The notes below the pieces were generated by a model that ran no database searches, had not been told where the DNA came from, and saw only the letters and a program-made list of their open reading frames with translations. The translations under genes and the position numbers were made by a program. Below, in pieces: positions 1 to 6,046 of a stretch of 10,570 nt of DNA (within the stretch, counting starts at the first letter, position 1; every line of letters begins with the position of its first letter). The DNA comes from DAOTTI01 sp034437795 (lineage in GTDB: Bacteria; Chloroflexota; UBA11872; UBA12225), in the NCBI GenBank assembly GCA_034437795.1, contig DAOTTI010000235.1, positions 1 to 10,570 of the forward strand. Reading direction: 5' to 3'.

Positions 1-366
1 GAGATTGGGGAGAGGGCAACCGGCCCGGGGGCCGTGACGGGAGCGGTTTCGGGTGGGGTACTGGGGGTGCTGCGGGGCGCCGCGGCGGCGCTCACCGTCC
101 CGGGCTTCGGGCCGCTGGTAGCGGCCGGTATCCTGGCGTCGGCGCTTGGTGGGGCAGTGATCGGCGCGGCGACGGGCGGACTGGTCGGCGCGCTGGTGCA
201 ACTGGGGCTCCCCGAGGAGGAGGCCCGCTTCTATGAAGAGCAGCTACGCGCCGGGCATCCAGTGGTGACGGTGAAGGCGAACGGGCGCTTTTACGAGGCG
301 CACGCGATCTTGCGCCGCTTCGGGGCGATCACCTATGGAGCGGAGCAGGCGGCGCCGGCCCCGTAG
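1..366 (+). CDS. General stress protein, C-terminal part (5' end outside window)
   Basis: The reading frame is open from base 1 and stops at TAG 364-366, so the true start lies upstream. A GTG at 34 is in frame, but the preceding codons look like the same protein. The visible part has a long Gly/Ala-rich hydrophobic stretch (about residues 10-70) with repeated GGxxGA spacing. It then has LPEEEARFYEEQLRAG, a short VVTVKA strand, and a final AILRRFGA helix. This layout matches the C-terminal half of bacterial general stress proteins of the YflT/GSP17M-like group, whose N-terminal half (missing here) is a small ferredoxin-like fold and whose glycine-rich middle is probably membrane-inserting. 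The molecular activity of the family is not known. Family placement is from recognition of the pattern, and the stress role is by family analogy. Confidence 0.7.
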   Translation, partial: EIGERATGPGAVTGAVSGGVLGVLRGAAAALTVPGFGPLVAAGILASALGGAVIGAATGGLVGALVQLGLPEEEARFYEEQLRAGHPVVTVKANGRFYEAHAILRRFGAITYGAEQAAPAP

Positions 367-394
367 TGCATCACACGGTTAGCAGAATGTTAGA

Positions 395-417
395 CGCGGG
401 GGGCAGACTCCCCCGCG
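395..417. terminator. Hairpin between convergent stress gene and tRNA-Lys
   Basis: Bases 395-402 (CGCGGGGG) pair perfectly with 410-417 (CCCCCGCG) around a 7-nt loop. The hairpin lies 28 bp after the stress-gene stop and 30 bp after the tRNA 3' end, which are convergent. Read on the minus strand it is followed by the T-rich TCTAACATTCT, a modest U-tract, so it fits the tRNA better. The plus side lacks a T run. Bidirectional termination is inferred. Confidence 0.45.
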
Positions 418-446
418 AGCCGCGGGCCCTTCTCTGGCAGATGGGG

Positions 447-519
447 TGAGCCGGGTGGGAATCGAACCCACAACCCACGGATTAAAAGTCCGTTGCTCTC
501 CCAGTTGAGCTACCGGCCC
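447..519 (-). tRNA. tRNA-Lys (anticodon TTT)
   Basis: The minus strand folds into a full cloverleaf of 73 nt without an encoded CCA. The acceptor stem GGGCCGG/CCGGCTC has one G-U pair. The D arm is GCTC-AACTGGGA-GAGC. The anticodon arm is ACGGA-CTTTTAA-TCCGT with TTT at positions 34-36. The variable loop is GGGTT, the T arm is GTGGG-TTCGATT-CCCAC, and the discriminator base is A. T8, the GG in the D loop and TTCGA in the T loop are all present. The next genomic bases are CCC, so CCA must be added after transcription. It is a single-copy unit flanked by a likely promoter and a terminator hairpin. Confidence 0.97.
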
Positions 520-541
520 TCATTCGGCACGCGGTTCGTGC

Positions 542-598
542 GCCATTCAGCCATTCAATTGTACCTGGAAGGGGGGCGCATTCCTGGAAGGGGAGCGC
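542..598. repeat. Two short tandem duplications upstream of tRNA-Lys
   Basis: GCCATTCA occurs at 542-549 and again directly at 550-557. Next to it CCTGGAAGGGGGGCGC (564-579) is repeated as CCTGGAAGGGGAGCGC (583-598), 15 of 16 identical. The candidate tRNA -10 box sits between the two repeat pairs. The repeats may be simple slippage products. Confidence 0.6.
558..563 (-). promoter_or_regulatory. Candidate -10 box for tRNA-Lys
   Basis: On the minus strand this reads TACAAT, five of six matches to TATAAT, in otherwise GC-rich DNA. It lies 39 nt upstream of the tRNA 5' end, a normal distance for a short-leader tRNA transcript. No convincing -35 hexamer is seen about 17 bp further upstream. Confidence 0.35.
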
Positions 599-719
599 GC
601 AGGACATCCCGAGCGGGCTGCCAACCAGACGTCAGCCGCTGATCGGCGGGCGCGTAAGCGCGGGGCCGCACAGAGGTATGCCAGCGACCTTCAGTTGGCG
701 CCAGGCCAGGACCCGTGTT

Positions 720-1075
720 CCTCTTGCCGTGTCGGAGCGAGGGCGGCGGAGCTAACCCGTATGGCGGTGGCCATCGTTCCCTCTCGTCCGCCTGTGGAAA
801 AGGAGGCGGCGCGGCCCCCGGCCGAAGGGGGTGATCTCCACTCCCCCTGGCCGTCGTTCCCCCTCTCCGTGTCGGAGCGGGAGCGTCAGGGCCAAGCCGC
901 ACGGTGGGGTGGAGTGGGGCAGGGGTGCGGCCCGCCCACCGTCAGAAGGGAGTGAGGTCTTCTCCCGTCTCCCGCACGCGGGAGAGGGGGCGGCGCGGGG
1001 CCGACCGAAGGGGATGAGGGCTCTCCCCGTGTCTCCGTGTCTCCGTGTCTCCGCGTCGGAGCGGGGCCAGGGAGG
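720..1075. repeat. Block of degenerate hairpin repeats
   Basis: Several related small palindromes occur in a row. CCGTGTCGG is at 727-735, CTCCG-TGT-CGGAG at 865-877, TCTCCCG-CACG-CGGGAGA at 968-985, and CTCCG-CGT-CGGAG at 1049-1061. Each palindrome is embedded in similar flanks: GGCGGCGCGG, then CCGAAGGGG, then TGA near 814-832 and 990-1018. The pattern resembles intergenic REP-like elements. Similar GGGAGAGGG hairpins recur at 4852-4990, with weaker matches near 6713 and 8388. Confidence 0.6.
1028..1051. repeat. Three tandem 8-bp units CGTGTCTC
   Basis: CGTGTCTC is present three times head to tail (1028-1035, 1036-1043, 1044-1051). The next unit is degenerate (CGCGTCGG) and forms the CTCCG-CGT-CGGAG hairpin. 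The structure is a microsatellite-like expansion inside the hairpin-repeat block. Confidence 0.75.
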
Positions 1076-1156
1076 TGGGGTCTGCCGGGGCGGCTGATCC
1101 GGAAGTGCTGCGTGCGCCCCAACGCCCCCTCATCAGCACGCGCCACGCACGTTAAC

Positions 1157-1184
1157 GCGGCCTATCGCATGCGGCCTACCGCAC
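1157..1184. repeat. Tandem 14-bp pair
   Basis: GCGGCCTATCGCAT (1157-1170) is followed directly by GCGGCCTACCGCAC (1171-1184), with 12 of 14 identical positions. No gene or known site coincides with it. Confidence 0.6.
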
Positions 1185-1287
1185 GCCTGCTTCGCTGCGG
1201 CCCCTGTGCTCGAGCGGTGCAAGCGCACGGTGGCGATGCTCCACTTGGGGCGCCAGGGCTGCTCCGGAGGGATCGCCTTGTGCCCAG

Positions 1288-1385
1288 GCGGTGGCAGTAA
1301 CCAGTGGCGATGGGCGCGGCGAGACGTAGCGGAAGCGCTCGCGCTCCACCAGGTGCTCACGCGGTGGCAGTAACCAGTGGCGATG
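1288..1385. repeat. Perfect 25-bp direct repeat, 73-bp period
   Basis: A 25-bp sequence beginning GCGGTGGCAGTAACC and ending AGTGGCGATG is present without mismatch at 1288-1312 and 1361-1385. A partial echo, GGTGGCGATG, is at 1232-1241. The second copy ends 61 bp before the ATG at 1447. Only two full copies exist, so this is not a CRISPR array. It may be a duplicated regulatory site or a copy of a dispersed repeat. Confidence 0.75.
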
Positions 1386-1446
1386 CGCCGCTGAGGGTGG
1401 CCCGAGGCTTGCCCCTTAGAGCTCTCCAAGGAGAACCGGCAGCGTC

Positions 1447-1752
1447 ATGTATGAGCTTTACCAGGCGGAATGGTGCCCCTATTCGTCGCGTGTGCGCCAG
1501 GAGCTCACGGAGCGCGGCGTGGACTTCGTCGCCCGCCAGGTGGCGGCGGACCCGGATCAGCGCCACGACCTGCGGGCGCGGACGGGCACGGCGTCCATCC
1601 CCGTGCTCGTGCACGGCGACCAGGCCATCACCCAGTTCGAGGAGATCCTGGCCTTTCTCGACCGCCATCACCCCAGGCGACCGGACGCCGAGCGGCACCG
1701 CGCCAGGGCCCGCGATCCAGATGAACAGCACACGCGCCTGCAGCTACTGTAG
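1447..1752 (+). CDS. Glutaredoxin / GST N-terminal-like thioredoxin-fold protein
   Basis: The 101-residue protein opens with MYELYQAEWCPYS. C10-P-Y-S13 is the active-site position of a glutaredoxin with a single cysteine (CPYS rather than CPYC). The thioredoxin-fold cis-proline is P52 in ASIPVLVHGD, followed by the ITQFEEILAFLD helix typical of glutaredoxin and GST N-terminal domains. Residues about 78-101 are an Arg/Asp-rich tail with no recognised fold. With one active-site Cys it would act as a monothiol glutaredoxin-like or glutathione-binding protein rather than a dithiol reductase; this follows from the family, not from data here. The ATG is preceded by AAGGAG at 1428-1433, 13 nt away, a slightly long spacing. 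It stands alone on its strand, convergent to the XRE gene. Confidence 0.8.
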   Translation: MYELYQAEWCPYSSRVRQELTERGVDFVARQVAADPDQRHDLRARTGTASIPVLVHGDQAITQFEEILAFLDRHHPRRPDAERHRARARDPDEQHTRLQLL

Positions 1753-1762
1753 ACGTAGCTGC
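1740..1762. terminator. Hairpin overlapping the stop codon of the CPYS protein gene
   Basis: GCAGCTAC (1740-1747) pairs with GTAGCTGC (1755-1762) around a 7-nt loop that includes the TAG stop (1750-1752). It lies between two convergent genes. No T run follows on either strand, so intrinsic termination is uncertain. It may instead protect the mRNA 3' end. Confidence 0.35.
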
Positions 1763-1816
1763 GCTCCCAGGCTCCGCGGCCGCCCCGGGCGAGCGGTCGC
1801 GCGTCCTCTGCCACCG

Positions 1817-2059
1817 TCATCTCCAGGATGCCAGGCCCGTGCCGCGCCCTGCCGCCCGCGCGCGGCGGGCCTCGCTGAGCTGGCGCGCCAGGTCCTCCGG
1901 CGTGAGCCCGAGCGCCTGCGCCAGCCGGCGCAGCACCGTCGGCTGCGGGCGGATGGCCCCAGCCTCCAGCTTGGCAATCGTCGCCAGGGCCACGCCCGAC
2001 CGCGCGGCCAGCTCCTCCTGGCTCCAGTGTCTCGCCTCACGAAGCTGTCGCAGGTTCAT
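1817..2059 (-). CDS. XRE-family helix-turn-helix regulator
   Basis: The 80-residue protein starts MNLRQLREARHWSQEELA. It contains one HTH_3/Cro-C1 domain over about residues 2-57: SQEELA is helix 2, ALATIAKLEAG spans the recognition helix, and RPQPTVLRRLAQALGL closes the domain. An Arg/Ala-rich tail follows, and there is no second (ligand or oligomerisation) domain. The family binds operator DNA as a dimer; the target here is unknown. I chose the ATG at 2057-2059 because the fold begins there. An in-frame ATG at 2087-2089 would add ten residues, and longer starts run into poorly structured sequence. No strong ribosome site is seen for either. It follows the ABC ATPase gene on the same strand after about 119 bp, so co-transcription is possible. 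Confidence 0.82.
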   Translation of the reverse strand: MNLRQLREARHWSQEELAARSGVALATIAKLEAGAIRPQPTVLRRLAQALGLTPEDLARQLSEARRARAAGRGTGLASWR

Positions 2060-2178
2060 CGCCAGCGTCCCCGTCGCGTCCGCTTTCATACCAGCTACAT
2101 GCCCCTGGTCCAGTCCCGTCTTGCTACCGCGACGGTGTCCCGGGACCGGTGGCGGGCGCCACCCTCCACCGGCCTCCC

Positions 2179-3393
2179 TCATCGCCCTCCCGCTCCGGCA
2201 AGCCGGGTGCCATCGGGACCAAACAGGTGGAGGCACTCCTGGTCGGCGACCAGCCGGATGGGCGTCTGCGGGAGCAACTGCTCGCCCAGCGGGAACCTCG
2301 CGACTACCTCAAGCCCCCGCCGGCCCGGCGCGCCCAGCGAGCACGTCACCAGCTGCTGGCGCTCCTCCATGCGGGGTTCGGTCAGCACCACCCAGCCAGC
2401 CAGCGCGCCCGCCTCGTCGCCGGCCGCCAGACGAAGCCCCTCCGGGCGGACCCCCACGGTGACCGGCGTGCGGGGCGCCAGCCCAGCCAGCATACCGCGC
2501 GGAAGGGGCAGCCGCGGCCCTGGCGACGGCCGGCCCGCCGGAGCAGGCTCGTCCTGCAGCCGGACGGACGCCCCGTCTTCCCCCACCGTCGCCGGCAGCA
2601 GGTTCATCGGCGGGGAGCCCACAAAGCCGGCCACGAACACGTTCGCCGGCCGATCGTAGATCTGGCGGTAGGTCCCTATCTGCTCCACGCGGCCCAGGCG
2701 CATCACCGCCAGCCGGTCCCCGATGGCGATCGCCTCCGACTGGTCGTGCGTGACGTAGATGGTGGTGACCTGGAAGCGCCGGATCAGGCGCTTGATCTCC
2801 ACCCGCGTCTGCGCCCGCAGCTTGGCGTCGAGGTTGGCCAGGGGTTCGTCAAAGAGAAAGACCCGTGGATTGCGGATGATGCAGCGGGCGATGGCCACCC
2901 GCTGCTGCTGGCCGCCGGAAAGCTGGTGGGGCTTCCGGCTCAGCAGCTCGCGAAAGCCGGGCCCCATGATCTCGCAGACGCCGGCGATCCGCTCCGGCGA
3001 CTCCGCCTCGCGGTGGCGGATCTGGAAGAAGAAGCTCAGGTTGCCCCGCGAGGTCATGTGCGGGTAGAGGGCGTAATTCTGGAACACCATCCCCACTCCC
3101 CGCCGGCCGGCGTCCAGGTGGGTCACGTCTTCCCCATCGAACAGCACCCGCCCGCTGTCCGGCGCCTCCAGTCCGGCAACGACGCGCAGCAGGGTCGTCT
3201 TGCCGCAGCCGGATGGCCCCAGGATGGAGAGCGCCTCCCCGTCGGCCAGGTCTAGGGTCACGCCGTCGAGAGCCCGCACCACCCCTTCGGCCAGCGCGGC
3301 CTGCACCTGCTCCTCGTCGGCCGCGCGCGAGAGCCCCTGGTTGGTGGCGAGGGCATAGGTCTTGCTAACGTGGTCCAGTGTCACTGAGGCCAT
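2179..3393 (-). CDS. ABC transporter ATP-binding protein, MalK/UgpC type
   Basis: This 404-residue ATPase would power import by an ABC transporter at the inner face of the membrane. Visible motifs are Walker A GPSGCGKTT (59-67), the Q-loop at Q105, signature LSGGQ (158-162), Walker B VFLFDE (178-183), D-loop NLD (187-189) and H-loop H216 in YVTHD. The stretch through FVAGFVGSPPMN leads into a C-terminal TOBE/OB region (about 250-404) with VGVRPEG, as in the MalK/UgpC sugar and glycerol-phosphate group. It is longer than the usual 360-370 residues, partly from an insertion of about 23 residues (14-37) between the A-loop Tyr13 and VVRALD. No permease or matching binding protein adjoins it, so the substrate is unknown, and it may serve several sugar importers. 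The ATG has a good ribosome site (AGGGAGAG, 7 nt upstream). The region upstream is duplicated (see 3381-3505). Confidence 0.93.
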   Translation of the reverse strand: MASVTLDHVSKTYALATNQGLSRAADEEQVQAALAEGVVRALDGVTLDLADGEALSILGPSGCGKTTLLRVVAGLEAPDSGRVLFDGEDVTHLDAGRRGVGMVFQNYALYPHMTSRGNLSFFFQIRHREAESPERIAGVCEIMGPGFRELLSRKPHQLSGGQQQRVAIARCIIRNPRVFLFDEPLANLDAKLRAQTRVEIKRLIRRFQVTTIYVTHDQSEAIAIGDRLAVMRLGRVEQIGTYRQIYDRPANVFVAGFVGSPPMNLLPATVGEDGASVRLQDEPAPAGRPSPGPRLPLPRGMLAGLAPRTPVTVGVRPEGLRLAAGDEAGALAGWVVLTEPRMEERQQLVTCSLGAPGRRGLEVVARFPLGEQLLPQTPIRLVADQECLHLFGPDGTRLAGAGGR

Positions 3394-3505
3394 GGCGCCG
3401 CTCTCCCTCTATTGTGCGCTGAGCTCCACCCTGGCCCGCAGGTTGGCGATCCCCCGCACCGAGACCATGGCGCTGCTCTGCCTCTATTGTGCGCGGAGCG
3501 CGACC
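3381..3505. repeat. 75-bp-offset duplication of the ABC gene start region
   Basis: Bases 3381-3430 match 3456-3505 at 42 of 50 positions (84%) with a constant offset of 75 bp. The shared core is CATGGCGC-GCTCT-CCTCTATTGTGCGC. Copy one carries the ABC start codon and first four codons plus its ribosome site. Copy two carries the start of the 19-codon leader frame. CACAAT on the minus strand, in both copies, could be a duplicated -10 box, but that is weak. Confidence 0.8.
3409..3468 (-). CDS. Possible 19-residue leader peptide upstream of the ABC gene
   Basis: An ATG at 3466-3468 opens MVSVRGIANLRARVELSAQ, ending at TAG 3409-3411, 15 nt before the ABC start codon. Its start context, including AATAGAGG and GCGCCATGG, is a copy of the ABC gene's own start context, and its first residues MVSV mirror MASV. 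The stop codon touches the ABC ribosome site, so translation could be coupled. It may equally be a by-product of the duplication with no function; I cannot tell from sequence. Confidence 0.3.
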   Translation of the reverse strand: MVSVRGIANLRARVELSAQ

Positions 3506-3762
3506 GGCCGGCCAGTACAGGGCTTTGCCGCGGCGCCATCTGGTCGAACTGGTGGCGCGCCGGCGAGCACTCGCCCCGTGGTCTTCTCGCCCGCGGGAAG
3601 CCTGGACACGCGGGCGGGCACCGGCGGCCGCGAGCACAGGGCGTTTGGGGGGCGAGCGGGGCGCCTGCGGCTGGCACGGTGGACCGAAAGGGGCGCCGGC
3701 AGCCGTGAGCACCGGTTACGCTTGCGGAACACGGGAGTAGCGGCGCGCCAGGGGGTGAGGCG
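3506..3762. repeat. Divergent intergenic region with degenerate 70-75 bp repeats
   Basis: This stretch lies between the divergent ABC and YihY genes and shows no credible gene. GGGCACCGGCGGCCGCGAGC (3616-3635) recurs as GGGCGCCGGCAGCCGTGAGC (3691-3710), again 75 bp apart, with the match extending to 20 of 24 positions. A third, looser copy of the GCCG..GAGCAC core ends at 3570. The same 75-bp step as the ABC start duplication suggests one tandem-duplication history. No clear promoter for YihY is visible. Confidence 0.5.
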
Positions 3763-4749
3763 ATGATCAAGCTGCGGCAGGTGGACTGGTTGGCGGTGGC
3801 TCGGGCGGTGGTGCGCGAATACCGGCGGGATGACGTGCCGGGCCTAGCTGCCGAGCTGGCCTATCACCTGCTCTTTGCCCTCGTCCCGTTCGCCATCTTT
3901 CTGGCCGCCCTTGCCGGCTTCACCGGCCGCCTGGTCGGCTCGGACAAGCTGATGAACCAGATCACGGCCAGCCTCTACGACGCCCTGCCTCCGGCAGCCG
4001 CGGAGGCGCTGCGCGGGCCCCTGGAAGAGGTGCTGACGGCCCAGCGCGCCGACCTGCTGAGCCTCGGCGCGCTTCTGGCCCTGTGGTCGGCGTCCAACGG
4101 CGTCGGCACGTTGATCAAGGCCTTCAACCGCGCCTATGGCGTGCGCGAGACGCGCAACTTCTTCGTCCAGAAGGCCCTGGCGCTGGCCCTCACCCTCGTG
4201 CTCAGCTTGCTCCTGGTTACGGGGTTCATCCTGCTGGCCTTCGGCGCGCAGATCGGAGAATGGGCCGCCAGCGGCCTCGGCCTGGGGCCGCTCTTCCGCA
4301 CTACCTGGCCGTTCGTGCGCGTGGTGGCATCCCTGGCCGGCGTCAGCCTGGCCCTGGCCCTGCTCTACTGGAAGGGGCCAAACGTCCGCCAGCAGTTTCG
4401 CTGGATCACCCCCGGCTCCGTGCTCACCACCCTGCTGTGGGCGCTCTTCACCGTCGCCTTCGGCCTCTACGTCCAGTACCTGGGAGAGAGTGCGTACAGC
4501 AAGACCTATGGCACGGCCTTCGGCCTGATCCTCTTCCTGCTGTACCTGTACCTGACCAGCGCCATCATCCTGATCGGCGCGGAGCTGAACGCGGAGGCGG
4601 CCAAGCGCTATGATCCGCGGCTGCTCGAAGATAAGGCCGCTCATCCCGAGAAGCAGGTGCCGGGGAAGCAGCCCCCAGCCCATCCCGACGCAGCCGCGCA
4701 GGCCGGCGTGGCCCCTCAGCCAGCCGCCGGCCAGCCCAAAGCCGCCTAG
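3763..4749 (+). CDS. YihY/BrkB-type inner membrane protein
   Basis: The 328-residue protein belongs to the YihY/virulence factor BrkB family, once mislabelled ribonuclease BN; the members' true function is unclear. Six membrane segments can be placed at about 33-55, 98-116, 137-161, 182-203, 216-240 and 248-275. Family hallmarks are present: AAELAYHLLFALVPF near the N terminus, WSASNGVGTLIKAFNRAYG (108-126), the GPN after segment four, SKTYGTAFGLILFLLYLYL, and the closing GAELNAEA (272-279). The tail after about 290 is Ala/Pro/Gln/Lys-rich and probably disordered in the cytoplasm. The ATG follows GGGGGTGAGG closely, which fixes the start. It is a single gene, divergent from the ABC ATPase and convergent to the BON gene. 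Confidence 0.92.
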   Translation: MIKLRQVDWLAVARAVVREYRRDDVPGLAAELAYHLLFALVPFAIFLAALAGFTGRLVGSDKLMNQITASLYDALPPAAAEALRGPLEEVLTAQRADLLSLGALLALWSASNGVGTLIKAFNRAYGVRETRNFFVQKALALALTLVLSLLLVTGFILLAFGAQIGEWAASGLGLGPLFRTTWPFVRVVASLAGVSLALALLYWKGPNVRQQFRWITPGSVLTTLLWALFTVAFGLYVQYLGESAYSKTYGTAFGLILFLLYLYLTSAIILIGAELNAEAAKRYDPRLLEDKAAHPEKQVPGKQPPAHPDAAAQAGVAPQPAAGQPKAA

Positions 4750-4851
4750 CCGCCTCCCACGCCTGCACGGTACGTCCTGTCATCCTGGCATCGCAGCGGG
4801 GCATTCGCGGGGCTCGCGCGGGGCTCACCCAGATCCGTCACTCGCGGAGCC

Positions 4852-4990
4852 CTCACCCCAGCCTACTCCCAAAGGGAGAAGGGACTGTTCACTGGCCGTG
4901 AGTACGTCCAGGCTGGCCGAGGCTCTTCAGGAGCGGCGTCCTCACCCTGGCCCTCTCCAGAAGGGAGAGGGAACTCTCACTACTCGCGGC
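4852..4990. repeat. Two copies of a GGGAGA-type hairpin repeat between convergent genes
   Basis: CTCACCCCAGCCTACTCCC with AAAGGGAGAAGGGACTG (from 4852) and CTCACCCTGGCCCTCTCCAG with AAGGGAGAGGGAACT (from 4941) are two copies of one element. In the second, CCCTCTCC (4951-4958) pairs perfectly with GGAGAGGG (4964-4971) around a 5-nt loop. In the first the stem is CTCCC/GGGAG (4866-4870/4874-4878). Placed between YihY and the BON gene, which converge, the copies could stop transcription from both sides. 4750-5002 contains no gene. Confidence 0.65.
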
Positions 4991-5002
4991 TCGCGACTTC
5001 CC

Positions 5003-5737
5003 CTACACACTCTGGATCTGTAGCTCTTCCACCACTTCACGGACCCCGGGGACGCGGGACGCCACCTCTTCCGCGTTCTCGGCGTCGACCACGTCCGCGA
5101 CGGTGCCCCGCAGGTAGACTACCGCGTCCCTGACGTCCACGTTGATCGGCAGCGAGGTGGTGGCTGCATCCTCGCGCAGCTCGCGCCGGACGGCGTCGGC
5201 AATAGCCTCATCACCCAGCTCGCGTTCGCTCGACGGTGCGACCTCGACGTCATCGGTAGACGCGGGGGTAAACCCGCCCAGGACCACGGCGCGGCCCCGC
5301 TGGTCGCTGGTGATCACCGGGTCCGTGGGCGGCACGTAGGCCACGTCGGCCTCCTCAGCGGTATCGACGCCGGCGGCCTCCAGCGTCGTCGTGCCGGTGG
5401 CCTGGTCGGTGAAGTCCGGCTCCAGCTCGGCATCGCGTCGCTGGAGCTCCGGCACGTCTCGCGCCAATTCGGCGGAGGGCGCCACGCTGTGGTGGAAGTC
5501 CGACACCTCAACCGGCACCGTCCCTTCCACCTCCAGGTCATTGTCCACGCGCTTCTCACCGGCCAGGGCAGTGGCGATGTCCTCAGCCGCCTGTCGCGCC
5601 TCCGGCGTGTCCACACGGCCACTCAGGATGAAGGCGTCTTCGCTCTCCTCAACGATGACCGACGTGCCGGTGAGCCGTTCAATCTCCCGCTCAATGCGTT
5701 CGGCGAGTAATGCCTGCGCTCCCTTCCGCTCTGCCAT
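5003..5737 (-). CDS. Protein with two BON domains
   Basis: The 244-residue protein has a BON domain at about 10-69 (LLAERIEREIERLTG...GRVDTPEARQAAEDIATALAG...VDNDLEV). A second lies at about 172-244 (IADAVRRELRED...INVDVRDAVVYLRGTV...AEEVASRVPGVREVVEELQI). A long acidic, poorly structured linker carries the motif YVPPTDPVI. BON domains in other bacteria (OsmY, Kbp) bind phospholipid or potassium and appear in stress and envelope proteins. No signal peptide or lipobox is visible, so it is predicted cytoplasmic here. The ATG at 5735-5737 is chosen because GGGAGG lies 8 nt upstream; an upstream in-frame start would add an Arg-rich stretch lacking such a site. It is third in a same-strand run with two small genes, 109 bp from the nearest. 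Confidence 0.88.
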   Translation of the reverse strand: MAERKGAQALLAERIEREIERLTGTSVIVEESEDAFILSGRVDTPEARQAAEDIATALAGEKRVDNDLEVEGTVPVEVSDFHHSVAPSAELARDVPELQRRDAELEPDFTDQATGTTTLEAAGVDTAEEADVAYVPPTDPVITSDQRGRAVVLGGFTPASTDDVEVAPSSERELGDEAIADAVRRELREDAATTSLPINVDVRDAVVYLRGTVADVVDAENAEEVASRVPGVREVVEELQIQSV

Positions 5738-5846
5738 GGCTCGTGCCTCCCGTGCACGGTTTCTGGCTTGTCTCCGTACGTGGCCCGGCGCTCCACCGGC
5801 GTTCACTGGCCACCCGATCTGGCGCCGGGGCAGCGCGCGCTACGGG

Positions 5847-6023
5847 TCACTTCTTCTGCAGCGGAGGCGTGCCGCGGCCGCTGTACTGTCCAATCTCCCG
5901 CTCGGCAGGTTGCTCTTCCGTGTATTCAGGACCGAGCTTCTTCCCCCGGCCGGAAGGGGGATTGAGCGTCCGCTTGTGGGCGAAGTCCTTCTCGTCGGTC
6001 TTGCGTGTCTTCTTCCTGGCCAC
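5847..6023 (-). CDS. 58-residue basic protein, function unknown
   Basis: The GTG start at 6021-6023 has GGAGAGG about 5 nt upstream, a strong site. The frame is also open further up, but those codons overlap the 26-residue gene. The protein begins VARKKTRKTDEKDFAHKR and continues with Lys, Arg, Glu, Pro and Gly, including NPPSGRGKKLGPEYTEEQ and YSGRGTPP, ending in LQKK. It has no hydrophobic core and is probably disordered. The two SGRG motifs are the only internal similarity. I do not recognise the family. Its position between a small membrane peptide and a BON protein hints at a stress or envelope role, but this is only context. Confidence 0.7.
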   Translation of the reverse strand: MARKKTRKTDEKDFAHKRTLNPPSGRGKKLGPEYTEEQPAEREIGQYSGRGTPPLQKK

Positions 6024-6046
6024 GGTGTCCTCTCCGTGCGCTTGCG

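Larger units (their letters stand above)
520..1446. other. Gene-poor, repeat-rich intergenic region
   Basis: No reading frame here has a plausible ribosome site and a natural-looking protein. The open frames on both strands give low-complexity Arg/Pro/Gly-rich translations, as expected from GC-rich repeats. The stretch holds the tRNA promoter side, a block of degenerate hairpin repeats (about 720-1075), a 14-bp tandem pair (1157-1184) and a 25-bp direct repeat (1288-1385). It separates the tRNA from the CPYS protein gene. Confidence 0.6.

Noticed and set aside
1288..1385. CRISPR-like direct repeat
   Set aside because: Only two full copies and a 48-bp spacer; there is no third regular unit and no cas gene in the window.
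1391..1400. AGGGTGG resembling the T-box motif
   Set aside because: The following bases are CCCGAG, not AACCGCG; there is no specifier stem, and the downstream gene is not an aminoacyl-tRNA synthetase or amino-acid gene.
1304..2659. Long plus-strand open frame of 451 codons
   Set aside because: It overlaps the CPYS protein, XRE and ABC genes; its translation is Arg/Ser/Pro-rich low complexity and has no domain.
3844..4683. Minus-strand open frame over the YihY gene
   Set aside because: It is Gln/Gly/Arg-rich antisense of a membrane protein, a usual artefact in GC-rich DNA.
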